In this document: positions 1-9,531 of the stretch, piece after piece
Numbering within the stretch: position 1 is the first letter of the stretch
Layout of the letters: the number at the start of each line of letters is the position of its first letter
Source of the DNA: Moritella yayanosii
GTDB lineage: Bacteria > Pseudomonadota > Gammaproteobacteria > Enterobacterales > Moritellaceae
Length of the DNA stretch: 64,000 nt
Reading direction: 5' to 3'
NCBI RefSeq assembly: GCF_900465055.1
Contig: NZ_LS483250.1
Coordinates: 1,736,001 to 1,800,000 of the forward strand
Translations under genes and position numbers: made by a program
Notes under the pieces: generated by a model
Databases searched by the model: none
Seen by the model: the letters and a program-made list of their open reading frames with translations, nothing else
Told to the model about the DNA's origin: nothing

Positions 1-577
1 CATGACAACGCTTGCCATCATGGATCAAGGCCAGTGCTTCAATACGTTCATGCACCGGAATATTCATTTCGATGGCTTTGTTGTCCATCGCATACAATAA
101 TGAATGACCAGTACCGTCCGCGGTATAACAGGTACGCCATTTTTTAGTACCACCAAAGTCACGGGCGTTGATCAAACCATGGGCTTCTTCCGCTTCTTCA
201 ATCGTTACTTTTTCCGCATTCATGATCACCTGTCTGGGACCTTTAGTAATTCGACTCCAAGGTACTCCCCAGTTATTCATCTCACGCACTGCTTTCGGTG
301 CACAATGGGTAAACATCCTTGCGACTACTTGATCACAACCCCAGTCAGAGCCTTTTACGGTATCTGAAAAATGAATGTCTTCATCATCGCCCAAACCCTT
401 TACGGTATTAGCCAAACTCGCCTGCATGCCGCCCTGCGCCGCAGCTGAATGCGAACGTTTGGCCGGAATAAGGGATAATACGACGGTATCTAAGCCCTGC
501 TCCTTTGCAGCAATCGCTACGCGCAAACCAGCTAATCCAGCACCTACTACTAAACAATCTGTATAAATTATTTTCAC
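1..577 (-). CDS. frdA: Fumarate reductase flavoprotein subunit (N-terminal part)
   Basis: The first 192 residues are in the window; the gene runs off the left edge. The protein opens with a Rossmann FAD-binding motif ([12 protein letters not shown]) followed by [11 protein letters not shown], the segment carrying the histidine that binds FAD covalently in succinate dehydrogenase and fumarate reductase flavoproteins. The start is GTG at 577 with an AAAGGGG ribosome site; the overlapping ATG at 579 is followed at once by a stop, so it is not used. It lies 10 bp after frdC. This C-A order and the type of FrdC match the Wolinella-type menaquinol:fumarate reductase, in which this subunit reduces fumarate to succinate. 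A succinate dehydrogenase role cannot be excluded from the flavoprotein alone. Confidence 0.9.
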   Translation of the reverse strand, partial: MKIIYTDCLVVGAGLAGLRVAIAAKEQGLDTVVLSLIPAKRSHSAAAQGGMQASLANTVKGLGDDEDIHFSDTVKGSDWGCDQVVARMFTHCAPKAVREMNNWGVPWSRITKGPRQVIMNAEKVTIEEAEEAHGLINARDFGGTKKWRTCYTADGTGHSLLYAMDNKAIEMNIPVHERIEALALIHDGKRCH

Positions 578-587
578 ATTGACCCCT

Positions 588-1256
588 TTATGCGCTGACG
601 TGCGGTAAGAAAGCTAAAATTGAAGCTGTGCCGATAGCCACAAACACCACACTGATGATATTTTTAATTTTTTTAATACGAACACGAGTATTTAAATCAC
701 GCACTGCACCCCATTTAAGAGCCACTCGATAAATACCGATCGCAGCGTGCATTTCAGCAGCAAACAAGAGAGGGAAATATAATAACCAAGCATGGTCCCG
801 CCAGATCCGTATTGCCGAACCAACCGGTCCTATCGTTTCTGGCGCTGAGCCGATTAGCCATAAATGTACTGGTAAAGCGACCATAATAATCACCCCAGTA
901 ATAGCTTGCCATACCCATAACCGCGTATCAGCATGATTGATAACATTAAGCTGATTGCGCAGAGCTAATTGTTGTTTTAAATTCAGCGGCATCTTATGCA
1001 TAACAGCCAGCATATGCATTAGAGCCAAGACCCCAATGACAATAGCAATTAACGTTACGACCCAGGGGTAACCATGACCGTCATCGGTCATAAATTTTAA
1101 TTCCATCACCCCAGCAACCCAACTCATGGCTTTACCGCCGAGTAAAATAGAGGATACTAAGATCACGTGTGTCCATAGAAACAGAGTAAGTAAAACGCCT
1201 GTCCCACTTTGCATTACATCCAGTCTACCACTCCAATTTATATTCTTAAATTTCAT
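588..1256 (-). CDS. frdC: Fumarate reductase dihaem cytochrome b subunit, Wolinella type
   Basis: A 222-residue membrane subunit with five hydrophobic helices. It anchors the enzyme and passes electrons from menaquinol through two b haems. It aligns from memory with W. succinogenes FrdC: histidines at residues 30, 81, 131 and 170 sit where the four axial haem ligands lie ([39 protein letters not shown]). Glu52 matches the menaquinol-site Glu66, and Glu168 matches Glu180. I chose ATG 1256 because a strong AAGGGCGGAG site lies just before it; an in-frame ATG at 1328 would add 24 polar residues unlike the family. It leads the frdCA(B) operon. Enterobacterial FrdCD is a different, haem-free anchor. 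Confidence 0.88.
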   Translation of the reverse strand: MKFKNINWSGRLDVMQSGTGVLLTLFLWTHVILVSSILLGGKAMSWVAGVMELKFMTDDGHGYPWVVTLIAIVIGVLALMHMLAVMHKMPLNLKQQLALRNQLNVINHADTRLWVWQAITGVIIMVALPVHLWLIGSAPETIGPVGSAIRIWRDHAWLLYFPLLFAAEMHAAIGIYRVALKWGAVRDLNTRVRIKKIKNIISVVFVAIGTASILAFLPHVSA

Positions 1257-1491
1257 ATCTCCGCCCTTAATTACCTCGATATAGGTATTGTCGTTCGAGT
1301 AAGGAGTACAAACAGTGAGGTCGATCAATTGTTGATAATATATTAATTTTTAATTGAAAATAACGCGATACAATATGGATAATGAGACTTAATACGGAGT
1401 AACGTGGCTTCGCATGATAACAATTGAGGGGGAAAGGGCAATTATAAAAAGAACCAAAATTGAGATTTTAGTTCTTTAAATACATTAAATA

Positions 1492-1899
1492 TTATTTATT
1501 ATTTATTATGCTATTTTGTCCCCAATTAAGCGACGACCAATGGTGTCCAGATAAAACTAACAGGCCAGCAAAAATACCTAGATTTTTGATAAAGTTTTGC
1601 ATTTCATGCCCACCTTCTATACCCGTTAAATTCCAGAAGTCATGTAGATTAATATTAATAACAATAACGAGCCCAGCTAACAACAATGCGACAATGGCAG
1701 TATAACGATTGGCAATAAGCAAGATAGCTGCAACAATCTGGAATACACCTGCCGCCGCGAGCAGCACAGGTACAAACGGCATGTTATGCTTTTCCATTAA
1801 ACCGATATGCATGTCCCAAGATACAAACTTCATAATGCCTGGAATTAAGAAGTACAACGCCAACATGATGCGGCCAACGGTTAATAACACCTTATTCAT
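1492..1899 (-). CDS. DoxX family membrane protein
   Basis: A 135-residue protein with four predicted membrane helices and the DoxX pattern near the N-terminus (GRIMLALYFLIPGIMKF). DoxX/DoxD proteins are small inner-membrane proteins, some linked to quinone or thiol redox stress; the exact reaction here is unknown. It starts 1 bp after the ohr stop, in the same direction, so the two are probably co-transcribed, which suggests a role in the oxidative stress response. No metal or haem motif is visible. Confidence 0.8.
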   Translation of the reverse strand: MNKVLLTVGRIMLALYFLIPGIMKFVSWDMHIGLMEKHNMPFVPVLLAAAGVFQIVAAILLIANRYTAIVALLLAGLVIVININLHDFWNLTGIEGGHEMQNFIKNLGIFAGLLVLSGHHWSSLNWGQNSIINNK

Positions 1900-1900
1900 C

Positions 1901-2323
1901 TTATGCTTGACCCTTTACACTAAGTTGCACATCAATATTACCGCGAACTGCGTTTGAATAAGGGCAAACCTGATGTGCTGTTGCCACTAATTTTTCAGCA
2001 TCTGCTTGGGGTAATGCTAACTCAATAGCAAGGCTGACTGTTAACGCAAAACCACCTGTCGCATTAGGACCAATACCCACTTCTGCAGATACCGGCGCAG
2101 CAGTAATTTTAATTTTCATTTCACCTGCTACATGCAGGATAGCATTCGAAAAACAAGCTGCGTAACCCGCAGCGAATAACTGTTCTGGATTTGTCGCTGT
2201 GCCCGTGCCACCCATTTCTTTTGGATAGCTAAGTGCTAACGATAACATACCGTCATCTGTTGCGACTTGACCGTTACGACCCGCAGATGCGGTTGCAGTT
2301 GTTGTATAAAGTGTTGTCATCAT
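1901..2323 (-). CDS. ohr: Organic hydroperoxide resistance protein (OsmC/Ohr family)
   Basis: A 140-residue cytoplasmic peroxidase of the Ohr subfamily, which reduces organic hydroperoxides using two cysteines. Both are present: one in GYAACFSNA (around residue 57) and one in QVCPYSNAVRGN (around residue 121), each in the usual Ohr context. The length is normal. The protein opens MMTT, and either Met may be the start. It is followed within 1 bp by the doxX-like gene. No ohrR repressor gene is next to it. OsmC is the alternative, but the N-terminal LYTTTATASAGRNG and the CPYSNA motif favour Ohr. Confidence 0.9.
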   Translation of the reverse strand: MMTTLYTTTATASAGRNGQVATDDGMLSLALSYPKEMGGTGTATNPEQLFAAGYAACFSNAILHVAGEMKIKITAAPVSAEVGIGPNATGGFALTVSLAIELALPQADAEKLVATAHQVCPYSNAVRGNIDVQLSVKGQA

Positions 2324-2446
2324 AAATTCCTATAAAATAAGCTTGAGTTAGATTGTGCACAATTCAATGGCGTTCACTATAGTCCTGATGAAACACAATT
2401 ACAACTACATTGCGCGCAACTTATATTTATAATTGAAACTCTAGCT

Positions 2447-2483
2447 AGTAAAAAGCCCCATCATGAGAACCATGACGGGGCTT
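2447..2483 (-). terminator. Rho-independent terminator of the META/YbaY lipoprotein gene
   Basis: A 13-bp stem (AAGCCCC-TCATG arms at 2453-2465 and 2471-2483, one A/C mismatch) with a 5-base loop, followed on the minus strand by TTTTT. It lies 45 bp downstream of the stop at 2527. Confidence 0.8.
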
Positions 2484-2526
2484 ATATAATCAAAATAAAA
2501 ACGTAGTTGATAAATTAGGTTATCGG

Positions 2527-3363
2527 TTATTTATTTGCCTGTGCCGTAAATTTCCCTAAAGCAATACCGACATTACTGTATAAAGTTAATGTATTATCAA
2601 TCACTTTATAATGATCAGTTGCTGATAATGCGGTTAAGAATTGGGTTTCCAAGTTCATTTGTTGAAAACACAGTTTCTTTGTTGCTAACAATTGTGTCAG
2701 ATTTACGTTACTCGCGAGTACATCATAACGGCCGCTAAAACGATTGCAGCCAGCAAAACCAACAACCTTATTATCATCTTGGGTAAACGTAAGGTAAGGC
2801 TGCTGCTGAGTCACTTCTGCAGTGATCGCTTGCGACCCTAACATCGACAGCTGCCACTGCGTATCAACCAAACTCGCTTGCCCGTCATTTTGAACTTCAG
2901 CGCGAACTTGTGACACTAAAATTTCACTTGGTTTTAGCCCTTGATTAGCAAATGCATCTATCTGCTGTGTATTGGTAAATAATAACTGGCCATCAAGGGT
3001 GATCTGCGCGCGCAAAGCATAACGATGCTGCGGCTTAATTTGTGCCTTGTTATAACTTAAATTCACTTGATATGGTGGCGCCCCGACAGCTGTAAAGGTT
3101 TGCTCGGCAATCACTTCTGCTGGCATATCCATTATTGAAACATCTTCTAATATCAAACTCACTTCCGCACCCGGTGGCAGGGCAATGCGCTGTAAATAGA
3201 ACACATTCGCAGTGATAGTCTGTTGTTGGATAGTAGCCGCTTGCTCGACCTTAGTAGCTTGTTGGTCTGTGCTTGCACAGCCACCTAAACTGATTAATAA
3301 CCCAGTAATAATTGCAGCAGATAATGCCATTTTACGATTTAGTAGACGTCTATTTTTTTGCAT
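2527..3363 (-). CDS. Lipoprotein with YbaY domain and C-terminal META domain
   Basis: A 278-residue lipoprotein: signal helix then lipobox LGGC (Cys about residue 29). Residues about 45-150 form a YbaY-like domain (VFYLQRIALPPGAEVSLILED, then YNKAQ, RYALRAQI). About 165-275 form a META/HslJ domain with WQL, VVGFAGCNRFSGRY and a second Cys in KKLCF. META proteins such as HslJ are outer-membrane or periplasmic proteins tied to heat shock and novobiocin resistance in E. coli, with no known enzyme activity. The next gene upstream ends in a related YbaY domain, so the two may share an operon and a function; the gap is about 115 bp. Confidence 0.75.
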   Translation of the reverse strand: MQKNRRLLNRKMALSAAIITGLLISLGGCASTDQQATKVEQAATIQQQTITANVFYLQRIALPPGAEVSLILEDVSIMDMPAEVIAEQTFTAVGAPPYQVNLSYNKAQIKPQHRYALRAQITLDGQLLFTNTQQIDAFANQGLKPSEILVSQVRAEVQNDGQASLVDTQWQLSMLGSQAITAEVTQQQPYLTFTQDDNKVVGFAGCNRFSGRYDVLASNVNLTQLLATKKLCFQQMNLETQFLTALSATDHYKVIDNTLTLYSNVGIALGKFTAQANK

Positions 3364-3478
3364 GTAAATAACTACCTTTAAAGAATATTTTGCACTTATT
3401 GCTTAAATCCAGCATCACAGTCTCGAGACTAGAGCTAACCGCATTAATTAGCAAATGATAAAACACTTAGAGAGGGGT

Positions 3479-5722
3479 TTACTGTGGCTGAGATAACTCC
3501 AGTTCGGGGACTTGTCCTGGACTATTCTCGACTGTTGTAGGCGGCTGTGGGATAGCCTTAACAATTAACTCAAATAACTGCCCTGACAGCTTATTCAATT
3601 CGGGTAAATTTAACGTCGCTGAGTATAACGGTTTACCATTATTTTCGATTCTAGCCCGCACAACATACTCACCATTGTTATCGAACAATGCCGGATCGTA
3701 CTGTAACGAAATATTATAAGGTGGTGGTGTGGTAGCCGCGACTGTTATCTGTCCCAACATTGAACTGCTAATATCGGTTTTAGAAATATCTTCAAGGGTC
3801 ACGGTGATCGTAGACGATGCGGGTAAAGCCGTGCGTTCTAAATAAATAACCCGAACTTCTAAATGTTGTTTTTTAGGCGCAACGGCAACCGTATTCACCT
3901 GATCTTCAAACACCACGCCCCATACCGGTATATCTTTAATCTGCATCGGCGTGACTTTTAATGGATTTTGTTCAAGTAAGGTAAAATTAGCTGTTTTACC
4001 TACAACAATAGAGCCAATTTTATCTTCCAGCCTTAACGTATGCGCCGCGTTAATGGTAATTGCTTGCATCGCTTGATACGCAGTAATACGCTCTTGCTGT
4101 GAAACCTTATTGAGACCCGATGTGACACGGTTAACCGCCGTCCACGCTAACGTTAACGGCTCCATTGGAGCCATTGAAAAATCGGAATGAAATGAAACCG
4201 GCACATTGCTCTGCATTAAACTATTAACCCGCACTAAATTTTCGGCACGCTCGCGGCCTAATCCAACCTCCGAATATTTATCCGCTAATGCCCATAAATA
4301 ATACGGGTTAACCGATGCTTCGATGTCTAATGTTACCAACTGAGTCACTTGCTCTTTAGTAAAGTAGCCCATGTGATGTAAAGTAAATCGATGATCTTCA
4401 CGCGCTAATTTAGCTTGATCCGCTTGGTTAAAATCCAGCACTTGTTGGATCCCTAAGTCACCATTAGCATGCACATGGATCTGATAGCCATTTTGCCAAT
4501 AAAAACTGAGTTGCTGCTGGAATATATCCAACGGTGTCATCCACTCACCTTTATGACCATCAAGATAACCGTCTTGCATCTGCATTAACTGAGAATAGAT
4601 CGCCCCATCAGAGAATAGCTTCACTTGCTTAGGTAAGAACTTGATGTTGTCGGTATTGTATTCAGCTTCTAGCGTTTCCATGAACGCTAATGCTTTCTGA
4701 TTACTCTGGCCATTGGCATTATATAAATACGTACCATTCGGAATAAGAAAGACATCATAAGGTGGTTGTTGATCCATTTCTGATTTTAATAACTGGTATT
4801 CCAAATCAAAGTTAGTGCTAGGGAAACCCGGTTCCGCGATGGTGGTGATGCCATTTTTAAGCACTAATTTAGACATAATGTTTAACCCTAACTTATAACT
4901 TTCAGGGTTAATTAAATCGGATGCAATTTTAGGTAATAATGCTAGCCAACCACCTTCATAAAAGTGACCTTTTTCCCAATCAACTTGTGGGTTGTCAGCA
5001 AAATCGGCTTGCTTAATACCAAACTTGTTAATCGCGGCATCGTTCAAGAATATTTCATGGAAAGAACGATGGATGATCGCTACTGGTTTATCTGGCGCCA
5101 GTTCATTTAATATTTCACGGGTTAACTCACCATGCCAAAGTTGGTGATAACCCCAAACAAAAAATACCTTATCTTTGTCAGCATTAGCATCAATCGATTG
5201 CTTTAAACGTTCAAGATAAGCGAAATGACCAGAAACACCTTTTTTAACTTCATTAGGTAACACCCAATCATATGGTGCAATAATTTCATTTGGCAGCATA
5301 ATAGCCGCAATAGAAGGATGTACATGCGGGTCGATAAAACCCGGTAACATAGTTTTACCACTGATATTAATGAGTTTAGTATGATCACCACTGAGCTTCA
5401 TCGCATCTATTTTAGCGCCAATAAAGATGATTTTTTTATCTTTGGTCGCGACCGATTCAGTATAACTAGGCTCCACACCTGCCATTGTCAGAATATCACC
5501 GCCAAAATAAATAGTATCAGCAATAACGGGGAATACTTTGATCTCTGATACGGTAGCCTCATCTGAGACCGTATTCGAAGCAATGTGAGCGTCGATGTTA
5601 GCCATTTCGTTGGCATGGGTTTGTATACCAAGCAATAGACAGCACAAGAGTGTAATTTGCATAAGCCATGGCACAAAAACAGAAAACGATTGAATAGGGC
5701 TAACGAAGCCTTGAGTTGACAT
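3479..5722 (-). CDS. Exported YtcJ-like amidohydrolase fused to a C-terminal YbaY domain
   Basis: A 747-residue protein. Residues 1-38 look like a signal peptide. About 65-610 are an amidohydrolase_3 (YtcJ-like) domain: metal motif LPGFIDPHVHPS near residue 132, IHVHANGD, HHMGYFT and the late metal Asp in SFHSDFSMAP. These enzymes hydrolyse C-N bonds, but the substrate cannot be read. About 620-735 are a YbaY-type beta domain (EVRVIYLERTALPASSTI) like the one in the next gene. Most family members stop after the amidohydrolase domain at about 550-600 residues, so the fusion is unusual. The AAGGGAG site before ATG 5722 supports the start. Confidence 0.8.
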   Translation of the reverse strand: MSTQGFVSPIQSFSVFVPWLMQITLLCCLLLGIQTHANEMANIDAHIASNTVSDEATVSEIKVFPVIADTIYFGGDILTMAGVEPSYTESVATKDKKIIFIGAKIDAMKLSGDHTKLINISGKTMLPGFIDPHVHPSIAAIMLPNEIIAPYDWVLPNEVKKGVSGHFAYLERLKQSIDANADKDKVFFVWGYHQLWHGELTREILNELAPDKPVAIIHRSFHEIFLNDAAINKFGIKQADFADNPQVDWEKGHFYEGGWLALLPKIASDLINPESYKLGLNIMSKLVLKNGITTIAEPGFPSTNFDLEYQLLKSEMDQQPPYDVFLIPNGTYLYNANGQSNQKALAFMETLEAEYNTDNIKFLPKQVKLFSDGAIYSQLMQMQDGYLDGHKGEWMTPLDIFQQQLSFYWQNGYQIHVHANGDLGIQQVLDFNQADQAKLAREDHRFTLHHMGYFTKEQVTQLVTLDIEASVNPYYLWALADKYSEVGLGRERAENLVRVNSLMQSNVPVSFHSDFSMAPMEPLTLAWTAVNRVTSGLNKVSQQERITAYQAMQAITINAAHTLRLEDKIGSIVVGKTANFTLLEQNPLKVTPMQIKDIPVWGVVFEDQVNTVAVAPKKQHLEVRVIYLERTALPASSTITVTLEDISKTDISSSMLGQITVAATTPPPYNISLQYDPALFDNNGEYVVRARIENNGKPLYSATLNLPELNKLSGQLFELIVKAIPQPPTTVENSPGQVPELELSQPQ

Positions 5723-5812
5723 TACGCCACTCCCTTATAACTCAGTGAAAGTATGCATAAAATAACATACCAGTCGTTATAAAACCATAACATCACAGGC
5801 ACAGATAGGCTG

Positions 5813-6901
5813 CTAACTAGCCACTTTTTCTCGTTCATATTCACATTGCGCTACAAACTTACCAATTTCAATGTATGCCTCATCAGCCTCTTCTAAATCA
5901 AATAAATGCCAAACATGCAACATGTTCGACCATATTTGCAAGCGTACATTAGAACCTTGCGAGCGAGCTTTATTGGTATAACGACGAGAATCATCAACCA
6001 TCATTTCGGTATCACTGGCCTGGATCAAAATGGGAGGTAAACCAGATAAATTGGCGAAAATCGGTGATACTTGTGGGTCACGGGGATTCATACGGAAAAG
6101 TATAGCGATCCAAATAAGTATAACAAACTGAGGGAAATGGTGAAATTTACCCAGAAACGGATGCAACAAGAAATCAGTTTTAGCGTTATAACTCAAACTG
6201 CCATAACTAAAGGTACTATCAATACAAGGGCATATCGCAATTGCAGCGTCGACTTGACGAATATCTTGCAGCTTGAGCCAACCAATCAGCGCAAGGGTTA
6301 AGTTGCCACCAGCAGAATCACCGGCAACATAAATTCGATGACTTACTTGCTGGTTATATAGGTTATTAGCCAGTAACCATTGATACGCATAGCGGCAATC
6401 TTGAATGCCCTTCACTCGTTTACCATCTGGGATCATGTCATAACTCACCGCAAAGACAGCGACACCGAGTTCACGGGCCAGACGCTCTGTCACTACGCGG
6501 TGGCTCTTGGGACTGCCAACCGCAAAACCACCACCATGAATATAAAGTAAACGCTTATTTACATCACTATTTTTACTTATCACCCACTCGCCCATAATGC
6601 GATGATCCAAAAAGCTTGTTGCGACTGGGATGATCTCGCAATCTAATTCAACATCACCTAAACGATCAATATTTTTACGCAATGCATAGAGATACTTACT
6701 CGGTTTAATAAAACTAATTGGTTCCTTTATACTTTCAATAAGTTCCAGTGCTTGAGGGTATTTATACGAAGGGGTCGGACGGTAAAAGGTAGCACTTAAA
6801 TCAGCACTATCATATTGGCGAAGATCTTCACCATATAGATTTCGTATCAACAACAAAATAACTAAAACGACAATAGCAGTAATCAACAGCCACATATTCA
6901 C
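5813..6901 (-). CDS. Membrane-anchored alpha/beta hydrolase (HSL-type esterase)
   Basis: A 362-residue esterase. An N-terminal hydrophobic segment (residues 3-21) probably anchors it in the membrane. The hormone-sensitive-lipase fold is shown by the oxyanion motif HGGGFAVGS, the nucleophile elbow GDSAGGN (catalytic Ser), a late acidic residue in the ILIQASDTEMMVDD segment, and His in MLHVWHLF. It hydrolyses short to medium acyl esters; the natural substrate is unknown. It lies 90 bp upstream of the amidohydrolase gene and reads the same way, so it could be in the same transcript. Confidence 0.82.
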   Translation of the reverse strand: MNMWLLITAIVVLVILLLIRNLYGEDLRQYDSADLSATFYRPTPSYKYPQALELIESIKEPISFIKPSKYLYALRKNIDRLGDVELDCEIIPVATSFLDHRIMGEWVISKNSDVNKRLLYIHGGGFAVGSPKSHRVVTERLARELGVAVFAVSYDMIPDGKRVKGIQDCRYAYQWLLANNLYNQQVSHRIYVAGDSAGGNLTLALIGWLKLQDIRQVDAAIAICPCIDSTFSYGSLSYNAKTDFLLHPFLGKFHHFPQFVILIWIAILFRMNPRDPQVSPIFANLSGLPPILIQASDTEMMVDDSRRYTNKARSQGSNVRLQIWSNMLHVWHLFDLEEADEAYIEIGKFVAQCEYEREKVAS

Positions 6902-7128
6902 AACTCCCTGTGTTTAAACAACAACCTATACCAAGCAATTAACCGAATCTAAAACGATAATAGTATTATTCAAAAAAACAATCCAGTAGCGTCGAAAACA
7001 TCCTGAAAACACTAGCTTGACCGCAAAACATTCATTTCAATATGAAGCTAGCTCACAACATCGACCATCAACCAAAACATCAACAATACGCAAGCTAGTT
7101 CAGGGAAACCACTGGATCGCGACATTTG

Positions 7129-8292
7129 TTAGTTTAAAATGACTAAATCATCTATTTGCACATTGGCCGTTGGTTGCCTATCCGTGGTCTTCAAACTCGC
7201 TTGCTGATCGTAAAGTTTCGTTACTTCAACTTCGCTACTACTATAAGTCTCTTTTTTACGGCTAATACCAAACTGATCAACATAACTGCCTGTATGCTTG
7301 ATCATAAATTTATCACCTAGTTTTAGACCATTATTACGGCCTATATTAATGTCCACTTCATTACCATCCACAGCAATAACACGCGCTTCGACCAATTTAC
7401 ATTGCAAACTGGCATCTAAATCAAATAATACATCGTCAATAATTAACTGCAGAGATTGACCAAACTCAGAGCGCCAAAATTTTAACGTATCCGTATCCAC
7501 AATGCGGTGCTTCGCAAATTCCCACTTACTGACTTTGCTGTAGTTACGATCAAATAATAACCCACCATTAAAACCATCAAAAACTTGTATATTCAAGCGG
7601 AAATTACGCTCAGGCAAATCATCCGAGAATATTTTCGCGACACCATGAATAACAGGTTTAAATGTCGATAAGTCTGTAATTGTGCCCAAAATAATATACT
7701 GACTATCTGCTGACTTGCTGATTTGCTTAACTTCTTGTCCAGTTAAACTGCCTCGCAGCGGCAAAGAACTGCCGCTAAAACCGATGTTTTGATTAATAAA
7801 TTCACGAGCATCAAAAGTTTGACTATTTTTACGCAGACTTTGGTACAGCAAACGACTAAAAGATTCGTTAATATTGTAGATACCCCCATAACTGGCTTGT
7901 TCACGGTGCCTGATACCAAAACGTAATAACGACACTGATTTTTGATAACCCGCACTTAAGCATTTATTACGGTCTGCAACGATATCCGTTACAATTTGCA
8001 CCCTGATTTTATCTAATTTAATCGATTCACTTTTTAATCGGATATCCCTCACCTCACCATCCATACGAATCTGAAAACTATCAGACAATATCCTACCGCC
8101 GTTAAAAGATTGTAAGCTAGAAACCGATGCGCCTGCATATAATAGTGCTTGTTTCAATGCATTGCGTACCGCTAACTCTCGAGCAATATCAACGTCACCG
8201 TCAATAATAATCGCCTCACCCTCAACCTCATACCATTCAGCATGTAGGGTGAACGAACAACAAATTAGCAATAGTAGTAGCAGATTTTTCAT
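7129..8292 (-). CDS. flgT: Flagellar assembly protein T
   Basis: A 387-residue exported protein (signal peptide then AEWYEVEGEA), matching FlgT, which builds the H ring around the basal body of sodium-driven polar flagella in Vibrio. The family signature is the N-terminal domain GDVDIARELAVRNALKQALLYAGASVSS. The C-terminal domain is beta-rich (VDINIGRNNGLKLGDKFMI). The upstream in-frame ATG at 8304 is possible, but ATG 8292 gives the cleaner signal peptide. It diverges from the flgO/flgP genes, as expected for these H-ring genes. Confidence 0.85.
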   Translation of the reverse strand: MKNLLLLLLICCSFTLHAEWYEVEGEAIIIDGDVDIARELAVRNALKQALLYAGASVSSLQSFNGGRILSDSFQIRMDGEVRDIRLKSESIKLDKIRVQIVTDIVADRNKCLSAGYQKSVSLLRFGIRHREQASYGGIYNINESFSRLLYQSLRKNSQTFDAREFINQNIGFSGSSLPLRGSLTGQEVKQISKSADSQYIILGTITDLSTFKPVIHGVAKIFSDDLPERNFRLNIQVFDGFNGGLLFDRNYSKVSKWEFAKHRIVDTDTLKFWRSEFGQSLQLIIDDVLFDLDASLQCKLVEARVIAVDGNEVDINIGRNNGLKLGDKFMIKHTGSYVDQFGISRKKETYSSSEVEVTKLYDQQASLKTTDRQPTANVQIDDLVILN

Positions 8293-8526
8293 TTTTAATC
8301 GCATATGAATTTTGAATATGTCTATTTTAAAAGCAACATTTGTACCAGATCAAATTTTTATGAATATAAAACCGTATCTAGATTAATTTAATGTATAAAA
8401 GCGTTATCATCATAAAACTTATGCAACAATGATATTCTGGCAAGCAACTTGCTTATGTTTATCTATTAATCACGCATTTAATTATGTATCTCTATCATCA
8501 CGCATAGCGCAAATTTAGGAACAAAT

Positions 8527-8796
8527 ATGAAGCGTTTTTTACTACCGTTATTAGCGGTTGTGTTGACTTCAGCCTGTACTGTGATTAAAGAGCCTAATCA
8601 CGTTTTATTGACTGGTGCAAATACCACCGTGCAACCTATCGTTATTAAACAAATTATTGTTCAACCTATCTATCAGCCAAATGGCCGTAATACAGGTATG
8701 GCACAAAGTATGCTTACTAAAGAACAGTATAATAATATATTTAGAAGTCCTTACACCTACCCTTACCGCCGTGACATTTCAACCAACAGTAAATAA
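8527..8796 (+). CDS. Small lipoprotein, flgO-flgP neighbour
   Basis: An 89-residue protein with a signal peptide and lipobox (TSACTVIKEP, Cys17). I do not recognise a domain; the mature part is polar, with a repeated I/V-rich stretch (QPIVIKQIIVQPIYQP). It is first in a three-gene set with flgO and flgP, 39 bp before flgO, which suggests a role in flagellar outer-membrane assembly. A GGA-type site lies before ATG 8527. Confidence 0.65.
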   Translation: MKRFLLPLLAVVLTSACTVIKEPNHVLLTGANTTVQPIVIKQIIVQPIYQPNGRNTGMAQSMLTKEQYNNIFRSPYTYPYRRDISTNSK

Positions 8797-8835
8797 CGGT
8801 TTAACGACAATAATTAAAGCACTCAAGGAAGTAAT

Positions 8836-9522
8836 ATGAAAAAGGCAGTCATAGCTATCAGCTTAATTACCTTACTCACAGGTTGCGCATTAAAGCAACC
8901 ACCAAGCTCGACGAATGTGGAGAAGGAAACACCGCCTCATTCATCTTGGGATGGTAATTCTTATGAACCAAAATACCCTAGAAGTTTATTACCAAACCAA
9001 CCGATAAACTATACTCAAGAATTAAGTTTTATCGTGCGTGGTTTAGCGGATCAACTGATCGTCAATGATTTGTCTATTATTCCTAATAATGAACCGATTG
9101 CCATCACGTCTTTCGTCAATCTTGACGATCTATCGACAACCAATTGGCTCGGTCAGACCTTATCTGAATCTTTTATTCACGAATTAACCATTCGTCGTAT
9201 TCCGGTTATTGATTATAAAACCACAGGCACGATCAGTGTTACTGGCCAAGGGGACTTTGTATTCACCCGTGATTGGAAAAAATTACGCGGTCAATTACCG
9301 ATATCACGTATCCTTACTGGCACCATGTCACGTAACAGTGAAGGCGTAATAGTAAATATACGGGTGATTAATATGGAATCAGGTTTTGTTGAGTCAACCG
9401 CGCAAGGCATTATTCCTAACCATCTCGTTATTGGTGGTGCAAATAGTATGGGGCCACTCGAAGGCCGTGGTCGTTATATCTACCGAACGGGTTCAGCACC
9501 TTCAGTTCGTATTACTAATTAA
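8836..9522 (+). CDS. flgO: Flagellar outer-membrane lipoprotein FlgO
   Basis: A 228-residue lipoprotein (lipobox LTGCAL). The FlgO domain spans about 65-200 (PIAITSFVNLDDLSTTNWLG, LGQTLSESFIHELTIRRIPV, ISRILTGTMS). In Vibrio FlgO is part of the outer-membrane H ring and is needed for motility and flagellum stability. AAGGAAG lies before the ATG. flgP follows 9 bp later in the same direction. Confidence 0.87.
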   Translation: MKKAVIAISLITLLTGCALKQPPSSTNVEKETPPHSSWDGNSYEPKYPRSLLPNQPINYTQELSFIVRGLADQLIVNDLSIIPNNEPIAITSFVNLDDLSTTNWLGQTLSESFIHELTIRRIPVIDYKTTGTISVTGQGDFVFTRDWKKLRGQLPISRILTGTMSRNSEGVIVNIRVINMESGFVESTAQGIIPNHLVIGGANSMGPLEGRGRYIYRTGSAPSVRITN

Positions 9523-9531
9523 GGTTTATCA

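Noticed and set aside
5203-5676. Short minus frames inside the amidohydrolase gene
   Set aside because: Same-strand shadows in other frames of a well supported gene.
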